A stretch of 64,000 bases of DNA. It comes from an uncultured bacterium (GTDB taxonomy: Bacteria > Pseudomonadota > Alphaproteobacteria > Sphingomonadales > Sphingomonadaceae). Position 1 is the first letter of the stretch, and the number at the start of each line of letters is the position of its first letter. The DNA lies in assembly GCA_903884945.1 (NCBI GenBank), contig CAISGR010000310.1:1-64000 (forward strand), written 5' to 3'. Positions 56,877-64,000 of this stretch are shown here, piece after piece. The notes below the pieces were generated by a model. It worked only from the letters and a program-made list of their open reading frames with translations, was not told the DNA's origin and did not search any database. The translations under genes and the position numbers were made by a program.

Positions 56877-57899
56877 CTAGGCGGCGGGGGCGGGGCCGGT
56901 CGACTGGCGGGTCACCAGCGTGACGGGATGCTGGATCACGCCCTCGTGCGGCTTCTTCTCGAGCATGGCGACGAGCAGCGCGGTCGCGTCGCGCGCCATG
57001 TCGAACACCGGCTGGTGGATCGTGGTCAGGCGCGGCCACACGATCCGCGCGATCGCGCTGTCGTCGAAGCCGGCGATCGAAAGCTGGGCGGGCACCTCGA
57101 TGCCCATGTCGTGCGCGGCCATGATCGCGCCGGCGGCCATGTCGTCATTCTGCGCGAAGATCGCCGTCGGCCGGTCGGCGCGCGCAAGCAGCCGCTTCGC
57201 TGCTTCCAGGCCCGAATCGAAGGTGAACATGCCTTGCTCGATATCGTCGAGCCGCATCGGCACGCCCGCCGCGGCCAGCGCGCTCGAATAGCCGAGCAGC
57301 CGCGCCTCGCTCGACGGGTGGGTCGGGTCGCCCTTGATCATCGCGATCCGGCGATGGCCGAGCGAGAGGAGATATTCGGTCATCATCCGCGCCGCGCCGA
57401 CATCGTCGGTGATGGTGTGCGGACCGAGTTCCGGCGCGCGCGTCGGCGCGATCCGGACGAAGGGGAAATGCGCCGCGGTCAGCTTTTCGAGGATCACCGG
57501 ATGGTCGGAGGCCGGCGGGGTCAGCACCACGCCGTCGAGCGCGGCCGAACGAACCAGCGACAGGATGTTGTCCGCGATGGCGGAGACCTGCTCGACCGGC
57601 AGCACGACGAGCCGGTATTTCTCGCCGTGCAGCCGCTTGAGCGCGCCCTGCTGCAGCTCGACCACATAATTGGGGCTCGGATTCTCGTAGAACAGGCCCA
57701 GCAGGTAGGAGCGCCGCCCGACCAGCCCCTGCGCCACGACATTGGGATGATAATGCAGCGCGGTCGCGACCTTCATCACCTTGTCGCGCGTCTTCTGGGT
57801 GACGTTCGGCGCATCGTTGAAGACGCGCGAAACCGTCTTGATCGAGACGTCCGCCTCGCGAGCCACATCGATAATGGTTGCGCGCCGCCCCAATTCCAT
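56877..57899 (-). CDS. LacI-family transcriptional regulator
   Basis: RRATIIDVAREADVSIKTVSRVFNDAPNVTQKTRDKVMKVATALHYHPN; an alternative GTG start at 57920 exists. Confidence 0.93.
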   Translation of the reverse strand: MELGRRATIIDVAREADVSIKTVSRVFNDAPNVTQKTRDKVMKVATALHYHPNVVAQGLVGRRSYLLGLFYENPSPNYVVELQQGALKRLHGEKYRLVVLPVEQVSAIADNILSLVRSAALDGVVLTPPASDHPVILEKLTAAHFPFVRIAPTRAPELGPHTITDDVGAARMMTEYLLSLGHRRIAMIKGDPTHPSSEARLLGYSSALAAAGVPMRLDDIEQGMFTFDSGLEAAKRLLARADRPTAIFAQNDDMAAGAIMAAHDMGIEVPAQLSIAGFDDSAIARIVWPRLTTIHQPVFDMARDATALLVAMLEKKPHEGVIQHPVTLVTRQSTGPAPAA

Positions 57900-58006
57900 G
57901 GGCCGCTCGCTAGCATGCACGATGCCGCTTTGGTAGCCCAGCCCACCGGTACGGTTGCGAAAGAAGGCGCTGGCCGCCTACCGACTCACGCTGTTCCGCA
58001 TTTTTT

Positions 58007-58020
58007 TGACAACGTTAGGC
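58007..58020. promoter_or_regulatory. Candidate LacI-type operator TGACAACGTTAGGC upstream of GH92
   Basis: AACGTT core with TGAC left half-site; lies between divergent lacI-like and GH92 genes. Confidence 0.4.
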
Positions 58021-58087
58021 GTGGCGCCGGGTGCTGCGTGGCTCGATCCCCGCTTCACCGATTCGGCATCCTGTGGTGTAAGACGGC

Positions 58088-60451
58088 ATGAGCAGCCTCC
58101 GGACCATCGCCGCCCTGTGCCTCGGCACCGCGGGCACCCTTGCCGCCGCCCGGTCGGTCCCGCCGGCCGCCGCGCCGGCCATCGCGCCCATCGCCGCGGT
58201 CGATCCCCTGATCGGCACGGGCGGGGAGGGGCATACCTTCCCCGGTGCGACCGCGCCCTTCGGCATGGTCCAGCTGAGCCCGGATACGGAGATCAGGCCG
58301 TTCCGGCAGAGCTACAAATGGGCGGCCGGCTATCGCCACGAGGATTCCTCGATCCTCGGCTTCTCGCACACGCATTTCTCGGGCGCGGGCCATTCCGATC
58401 TCGGCGATTTCCTCGTGATGCCGGCCGTGGGCGACACCGTGTCGCTCGATCCGGGCGATTCGGCAAAGCCCGGCACCGGCTATCGCTCGCGCTTCTCGCA
58501 CGACAGCGAAGTGGCGACGCCCGGCTATTATGCGGTCACGCTGGCCGATCCGCAGGTCCGCGCCGAGCTTACCGCCGGCATCCGGGTCGGTGTCCACCGC
58601 TACGGCTTCCCGGCCGGCAAGCCGGCGCATCTCGTCCTCGATCTCGCCTCGAGCATCTATAATTATCCCGGCAAGATCCTCTGGTCGTCGATCCGTCTCC
58701 GTGCCGACGGCACCATCACCGGCGCGCGCGAGACGCGCGGCTGGGCCCCGGCGCGCAAGCTCTATTTCGCGATGCGCGCCTCGGCGCCGCTCACCGGCCA
58801 TGCCTTTGTCGACCGCGAGGCGGACGTGCCGTACAAGGGCTTCCAGGGCCCCGGCCGCGGCCAGCCGGACGTCGCGCAGCTGCAGGGCCGCGATCTCGTC
58901 GCGCGGCTCGATTTCGGCGTGCTCGCCGCGCCGCTCGAGCTGAAGGTCGCGCTGTCGAGCGTGGACGAGGATGCGGCGATCGCCAATCTCGCCAGCGAGC
59001 CCGGCGATTTCGACGCGATCCGCGCCACCACCCGCGCCGCCTGGGAAAGGGCGCTCGGTGCGGTCGAGATCGAGGCCGCCCCGGCGATGCGCCGGACGGT
59101 CTATACCGCGCTCTACCATGCGCTGCTCGCGCCGAGCGTGTTCGGCGATGCCGATGGCCGCTATCGCGGGCCGGACGATCAGGTCCATCGGGCGCAAGGC
59201 TTCACCTTCCACTCGACCTTTTCGCTCTGGGATACGTTCCGCGCCGAGCATCCGCTGCTGACGCTGATCCAGCCCGCGCGGCGCAATGCCGATTTCGTGA
59301 ACTCGCTGATCGAATCGGAGCGGCACAGCCCGTTCGGCATCCTGCCGGTGTGGCAGTTCAACGGCCGCGAGACCTGGACGATGATCGGCTATCACGCCGT
59401 GCCCGTCATCGCGGATGCCTATCTCAAGGGCATCCGGGGCTTCGATGCGAACGCAGCGCTCGACGCGATGGTCGCGAGTGCCGACTATGCGCCCTATGGC
59501 GGGCTCGGCGACTATATGAAGCTCGGCTTCGTGCCGATCGACCGCGAGCCCGAGGCTGCCTCCAAGACGGTCGAATATGCCTATGACGACTGGACCATCG
59601 CGCGGATGGCGCGCGCGATGGGCCGCACGGACATCGCCGGCCGCTTCGAGAAGCGCGCGCTCAACTGGCGCAACAGCTTCGACGCGAAAACCGGGTTCCT
59701 GCGCGCGCGCAAGGCGGACGGCAGCTATCGCGAGCCCTTCGATCCCACCGCGATCAACTATGGCAGCGACTATACCGAGGGTAATGCCTGGCAATATTCC
59801 TGGTTCGCGCCGCAGGACGAGGGCGGCCTGATCCGCACGCTGGGCGGTGACGCGGCAACGGTGAGGAAACTCGATGCGATGTTCGACTTCGACAATTCGA
59901 AGGTCGATTACAGCCATGCCGAGGATATTGCCGGCCTGATCGGCCAATATATCCATGGCAACGAGCCGAGCCATCACGTCGCCTATCTCTACAGCTATGC
60001 CGGCGCCCCGTGGCGGACGCAGGAGCGGCTGAAGCAGATCGTCGACAGCCAGTACAAGCCGACGCCGGACGGGCTGGCGGGCAATGACGATCTCGGCCAG
60101 ATGTCCGCCTGGCTGGTCTTCACGTCGCTCGGCTTCTATCCGGTCGCGCCCGGTTCGGGCGAATATGTGATCGGCCGGCCATTCGTCGATCGTGCGGTGC
60201 TGAACCTGCCCAATGGCAGGCGCTTCACCGTGCGCGCCGAGGGCCTGTCGGACGCCAACCGCTATGTCGGCCAGGTCTTCCTCAACGGCCGGCCGCTCGC
60301 ACGCGGGTTCATCCGTCACACCGAGATCGCGGCCGGCGGTGAGCTGCGCTTCGTGATGCAGGCGACCCCCAATGCCGCCTGGGCGGCGGCGGAGAAGGAC
60401 CGGCCCTATTCCATGACGGGCTATTCGGCGGGGAAGCAGGCGGGGAAATAG
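58088..60451 (+). CDS. GH92-family alpha-mannosidase
   Basis: VDPLIGTGGEGHTFPGATAPFGMVQLSPDT; ILGFSHTHFSGAGHSDLGDFLVMP; NDDLGQMSAWLVFTSLGFYPVAPGSGEYVIGRP. Confidence 0.95.
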   Translation: MSSLRTIAALCLGTAGTLAAARSVPPAAAPAIAPIAAVDPLIGTGGEGHTFPGATAPFGMVQLSPDTEIRPFRQSYKWAAGYRHEDSSILGFSHTHFSGAGHSDLGDFLVMPAVGDTVSLDPGDSAKPGTGYRSRFSHDSEVATPGYYAVTLADPQVRAELTAGIRVGVHRYGFPAGKPAHLVLDLASSIYNYPGKILWSSIRLRADGTITGARETRGWAPARKLYFAMRASAPLTGHAFVDREADVPYKGFQGPGRGQPDVAQLQGRDLVARLDFGVLAAPLELKVALSSVDEDAAIANLASEPGDFDAIRATTRAAWERALGAVEIEAAPAMRRTVYTALYHALLAPSVFGDADGRYRGPDDQVHRAQGFTFHSTFSLWDTFRAEHPLLTLIQPARRNADFVNSLIESERHSPFGILPVWQFNGRETWTMIGYHAVPVIADAYLKGIRGFDANAALDAMVASADYAPYGGLGDYMKLGFVPIDREPEAASKTVEYAYDDWTIARMARAMGRTDIAGRFEKRALNWRNSFDAKTGFLRARKADGSYREPFDPTAINYGSDYTEGNAWQYSWFAPQDEGGLIRTLGGDAATVRKLDAMFDFDNSKVDYSHAEDIAGLIGQYIHGNEPSHHVAYLYSYAGAPWRTQERLKQIVDSQYKPTPDGLAGNDDLGQMSAWLVFTSLGFYPVAPGSGEYVIGRPFVDRAVLNLPNGRRFTVRAEGLSDANRYVGQVFLNGRPLARGFIRHTEIAAGGELRFVMQATPNAAWAAAEKDRPYSMTGYSAGKQAGK

Positions 60452-60525
60452 CCGGAAAAAAAGGGGCGCGCCGCCGGCGATGCGGCGGCTGACGCGGCGC
60501 GCGGGCGTCGCTATAGGCCGGCGCC

Positions 60526-61356
60526 ATGTTCGATCTCGACGCCTATCTCGCCCGCCTCGCCCTCAGCGAACGGCCCGCCGCCGATGCCGAGGGCCTGGCT
60601 GCCCTGCAACGCGCGCACCGGCTCGCCATTCCGTTCGAGAATCTCGATATCGCGCTCGGGCGCGGGATCCGGATCGACAGCGATTCGGTGTTCGACAAGC
60701 TCGTGACCGGGCATCGCGGCGGCTATTGCTTCGAGCATAACCGCCTGTTCCTCGATGCCCTGGCGGCGCTCGGCTTCGCGGCCCGCCCGCTGCTCGCCCG
60801 CGTCTGGCTCGGCGCGACGGCGGTGCCGCCGTTGACCCACACGTTCAGCCTGGTGACGATCGACGGCACGGAGTGGGTCGCCGATGCCGGCTTCGGTGGC
60901 AGCTACGGCCCGATCATGCCGCTGATCGACGGCGAGGAAGCGGTGTCGAGCGACGGCGCACGATTCCGCATCGCGCGCGACGAGACGCATGGCTGGATGC
61001 TCTCGCGTGACGGCCATCCCGGCACGACGGACGGGCGTGGCACCGGGGAGGGCTTCCAGCCGCAATACAGCTTCACGCTGGCGCCGGTCTGGGACGCCGA
61101 CCTGGCGGTGAGCAACCTCTGGACCTCGACTGCGCCGGCCAGCCGCTTCACTCAGCTGCGCATCGTCAGCATCGTGCTGCCGCGCGGGCTGGCGAGCCTG
61201 ACCGACCGCATCTATCGCCGCCGCGCCGGCGACGAGGAGGCAAGCGCCGAGATCAGCGATCCGCGGGTCTATCGCATGCGCCTCAGCCTGATGTTCGGCC
61301 TGCACTTCTCGGCCGAGGACGTGGCCGGGCTTGGGCTCTTCCCCGCCGCGGCATAG
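60526..61356 (+). CDS. nat: Arylamine N-acetyltransferase
   Basis: RLAIPFENLDIALG; catalytic RGGYCFEHNRLF; THTFSLVTIDGTEWVADAGFGG. Confidence 0.92.
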   Translation: MFDLDAYLARLALSERPAADAEGLAALQRAHRLAIPFENLDIALGRGIRIDSDSVFDKLVTGHRGGYCFEHNRLFLDALAALGFAARPLLARVWLGATAVPPLTHTFSLVTIDGTEWVADAGFGGSYGPIMPLIDGEEAVSSDGARFRIARDETHGWMLSRDGHPGTTDGRGTGEGFQPQYSFTLAPVWDADLAVSNLWTSTAPASRFTQLRIVSIVLPRGLASLTDRIYRRRAGDEEASAEISDPRVYRMRLSLMFGLHFSAEDVAGLGLFPAAA

Positions 61357-61362
61357 CCGCGC

Positions 61363-63072
61363 TCAGGCCGAGAGCTGCCCCAGCTCGACCGTGATCACCC
61401 GGTCGCACCGCACCAGGCTCTCCGCGCGGTGCGAGATCATGATGATCGTCGGGCGGGGATCGAGATTGGCGAGCCGTTCGAGCAGGGCTGCCTCGCCGGC
61501 CGCGTCGATCGCGTTTGCCGCCTCGTCGAGCACCAGCAGCCGCGGGTCGCGCAGCAGCGCCCGGGCGATCGCCAGCCGCTGGCGCTCCCCGCCCGACAGC
61601 GCGCTGCCGCGCTCGCCGACCGGCGAATCCAGGCCCTGGGGCAGGCGCCGGACGATCTCCTCGGCGCCGGCCAGCGCCAGGGCGCGCCAGATCGCTGCCT
61701 CGGTGACGTCGGCGGTGCCCCAGGTCAGGTTGCGGCGGACGGTGTCGTTGAACAGGAAGCCTTCCTGCGGAACATAGGCCAGGCTCTCGCGCCAGCCCGC
61801 TTCGCGCGCCGGGTCGAGCGGCTCGCCCCCGATGATCAGGGTGCCGGTCTGGGGGTGTTGCAGCGTCGTCAGCAGTTCGATCAGCGTCGTCTTGCCCGCG
61901 CCCGAAGGGCCGGTGACGCCGATAAAGGCGCCCGGCTCGATCGTCAGGTCAGCGGGGCGCAGGCCGCCGCCGCCGGGGTGGAGGAAGGAAGCGCCGCGCA
62001 GTTCGATCGGGCCCGGCGGCGGCGGTACCGGCACCGGTGTCTCTGCCGCATGCTCGCTCAGGTCCTGCTCCAGCTTGCGGATGGCCTCATAGGCAGGCAG
62101 GCCGAAGAAGAAATTCTGCACTGATTGCTGGATCAGCATCGCCGGCCCGCTCATCCGCGCGAAGATCAGCACCAGCGTGATCAGGATCGCGGGCGGGATC
62201 GCGGCGGCATAGCCGGCCAGCACCACCACCGCGCCCATCAATGCCGATCCGATCGAGAACAGGCGGCGGCTGTGTGCCTGGCGCTGCATGAAATCGATCT
62301 GCCGCCCGCGTACGCCGCGCTGGATCGTCGCGAACTCGTCGACAAAGCCCTGCTGGGCATTCTGCGCCGTCGCTGCCTTCAGGCCGCCGAGAAAGCCGGC
62401 AGCGCTGCCCATCATCTTGTGATTCGCATCGACCAGGCCAGTGCCGATGTCGCGGATCTGCCCCTGCACCAGCATGATGGCGCCGCCGCCGACCAGCACG
62501 ACCAGCGCGATCGTGATCGCCAGCCCCGGGGCGAGCGCAAAGGCCAGCGCGCCCTGCACGACCAGCATGAGCATCGAGACGCCGCCCTGGATCAGGAACT
62601 GCGCGCTGGACCCGATCCGGTTGACCTCGACGCTGATCAGGCTGGTCACGCGCGCGTGGCTGAGCGCTGCGATCCGGCTCCACGGCGCGCCGGCGAGCGC
62701 CCACATGATGCGGTTGCGCTCGTGCTCGGCAAAATCGCCCTGCAGCAGCGCCAGGCGCATGTCGCGCGCATAGAAGAGGAAGGCCCGCAGCAACGAGACG
62801 CTCACAAAGGCGCCGATCAGCACCGCGAGCCGCCCGACCGAACTGTGGACGCCGATCGCTTCGAGAATGGGCCGCGCGTGGAGCCGTCCGCCCTCGGGGT
62901 CGACCACGGCCTCGACGATCGGGATCAGCAGGACCACGCCCGCGCCGTCGAGGACTGCCGAAATGCCGACCAATGCGGCGGCAATCCAGCCGCGGCTCCC
63001 GGCAAAGGTCGCGAAGCTCCTGAGGAAATCAATCGCGGGGCGCCAGAGCGCGGCAAGGGAAGCAAGGTTCAT
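61363..63072 (-). CDS. ABC transporter, fused permease/ATP-binding protein
   Basis: TGPSGAGKTTLIELL Walker A; GSALSGGERQRLAIARALLRDPRLLVLDEA signature and Walker B; six-TM N-terminus. Confidence 0.93.
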   Translation of the reverse strand: MNLASLAALWRPAIDFLRSFATFAGSRGWIAAALVGISAVLDGAGVVLLIPIVEAVVDPEGGRLHARPILEAIGVHSSVGRLAVLIGAFVSVSLLRAFLFYARDMRLALLQGDFAEHERNRIMWALAGAPWSRIAALSHARVTSLISVEVNRIGSSAQFLIQGGVSMLMLVVQGALAFALAPGLAITIALVVLVGGGAIMLVQGQIRDIGTGLVDANHKMMGSAAGFLGGLKAATAQNAQQGFVDEFATIQRGVRGRQIDFMQRQAHSRRLFSIGSALMGAVVVLAGYAAAIPPAILITLVLIFARMSGPAMLIQQSVQNFFFGLPAYEAIRKLEQDLSEHAAETPVPVPPPPGPIELRGASFLHPGGGGLRPADLTIEPGAFIGVTGPSGAGKTTLIELLTTLQHPQTGTLIIGGEPLDPAREAGWRESLAYVPQEGFLFNDTVRRNLTWGTADVTEAAIWRALALAGAEEIVRRLPQGLDSPVGERGSALSGGERQRLAIARALLRDPRLLVLDEAANAIDAAGEAALLERLANLDPRPTIIMISHRAESLVRCDRVITVELGQLSA

Positions 63073-63210
63073 CAGCGCCCCTTTCCCATGCGCGCGCGCC
63101 GCCGTCGAGTGGCCGAAACGGGTGCGCCGCGATCGGGGCGGCCGTTCCGGGGGCTTGCATCCGGGGCGGGAACTCCCTGTAAGCGGCGCAACCGTTGCAG
63201 GAGCCGCCCG

Positions 63211-64000
63211 ATGACCGTTCGCCCGCGCCGCAGTGCGCTGTTCATGCCCGCCTCGAATGCCCGGGCCGTCGAAAAGACCAGGGGCCTGGATTGCGACGTG
63301 GTGGTGCTCGATCTCGAGGATTCGGTCGCGCCGGACCTGAAGCAGGCGGCGCGCGATGCGGCGCTCGCCGCCGCTGCCGCAGGGGGCTTCGGCCCGCGCG
63401 ACCTGGTCGTCCGGGTCAACGGGTTCGATACGCCCTGGGGCGCTGACGATTGCCGTGCGGTCGCCACTGCCGGCTTCGCCGCAGTGCTGCTGCCCAAGGT
63501 CTCGCGCGCGGCTGATCTGCGCGCTGCGCACGCACTGGCCGGCGCGGTGCCGCTATGGGCGATGATCGAGACCTGCAGCGCCATGCTGCATCTTGCCGAG
63601 ATCGTCGGCGCGGCGCCCGATACCGGGCTTGCCTGCCTCGTCGCGGGCACCAATGATCTCGCCAAGGAAATGCGCTGCACGCCCGGGCCCGATCGCGCGC
63701 CGCTGCTCGGCCATCTCGCCATGATCGTCACCGCGGCGCATGCCGCCGGCCTCGTCGCGCTCGACGGGGTGTGCAACGCGATCGCTGACGAAGCGCTGCT
63801 CGCGGCCGAATGCGCGCAGGGCGCCCGCTACGGCTTCGACGGCAAGTCGCTGATCCACCCGTCGCAGATCGCCGCCGCCAACCGCGCCTATGCGCCGACG
63901 GCCGAGGCGATCGCCTGGGCCGGGCGCGTCGTCGCGGGCTTCGCGCTGCCGGAAAATGCCGGCAAGGGCGTGATCCGCGTCGATGGCGACATGGTGGAAC
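63211..64000 (+). CDS. CitE-like CoA ester lyase (HpcH/HpaI family); runs off window edge
   Basis: MTVRPRRSALFMPASNARAVEKTRGLDCDVVVLDLEDSVAPDLK...YGFDGKSLIHPSQIAAAN; absent from the ORF track because no stop lies inside the window. Confidence 0.9.
   Translation, partial: MTVRPRRSALFMPASNARAVEKTRGLDCDVVVLDLEDSVAPDLKQAARDAALAAAAAGGFGPRDLVVRVNGFDTPWGADDCRAVATAGFAAVLLPKVSRAADLRAAHALAGAVPLWAMIETCSAMLHLAEIVGAAPDTGLACLVAGTNDLAKEMRCTPGPDRAPLLGHLAMIVTAAHAAGLVALDGVCNAIADEALLAAECAQGARYGFDGKSLIHPSQIAAANRAYAPTAEAIAWAGRVVAGFALPENAGKGVIRVDGDMVE

Noticed and set aside
54186-58091. 1301-aa ORF on + strand across GH3 and lacI genes
   Set aside because: Mirror ORF over two well-supported minus-strand genes; composition is not protein-like
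58055-60319. 754-aa ORF antisense to GH92
   Set aside because: Shadow ORF; GH92 reading is unambiguous
8898-64000. Two CitE-like genes (8898-9731 and 63211-64000) considered as a recent duplication
   Set aside because: Same family but clearly divergent sequences and unrelated neighbourhoods; no evidence of recent duplication

Overview
64-kb GC-rich window from an alphaproteobacterium; gene content and style suggest a sphingomonad (inference). I could support about 48 protein-coding genes. I saw no rRNA, tRNA, CRISPR array or transposase. Main blocks: (1) ~0-11 kb, an acyl-CoA / alcohol-oxidation catabolic cluster (CaiB-type CoA transferase, PQQ dehydrogenase, TetR, enoyl-CoA hydratase, flavin reductase, two ferredoxins, MFS, ALDH, CitE-like lyase, acyl-CoA dehydrogenase). 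(2) 11-19 kb, a signal-less multidomain putative peptidoglycan hydrolase next to a wHTH gene, then UxaA-like hydrolase, GalE, CspA, desaturase and an RMD1/YagE-family protein. (3) 19-27 kb, a CusCBA-like RND efflux operon with a YncE-like protein and a two-component system. (4) 27-43 kb, GGDEF, M20 peptidase, aminotransferase, globin-coupled MCP, MFS, amidohydrolase, Ntn-type acylase and L,D-transpeptidase. (5) 43.8-51.1 kb, the most unusual region: a secreted Calx-beta protein translationally coupled to a secreted RHS/YD-repeat protein with an AT-rich, apparently foreign C-terminus. It is followed by an unlisted 49-aa two-helix membrane ORF (candidate immunity protein) and an orphan VirB2/TrbC-like pilin. 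(6) 51.4-64 kb, a PLP decarboxylase interrupted by one in-frame TGA, then a LacI/GH3/GH92/FucP-type glycan locus, arylamine N-acetyltransferase, ABC exporter and a second CitE-like gene. All calls come from reading sequence and translated motifs; no database search was run.
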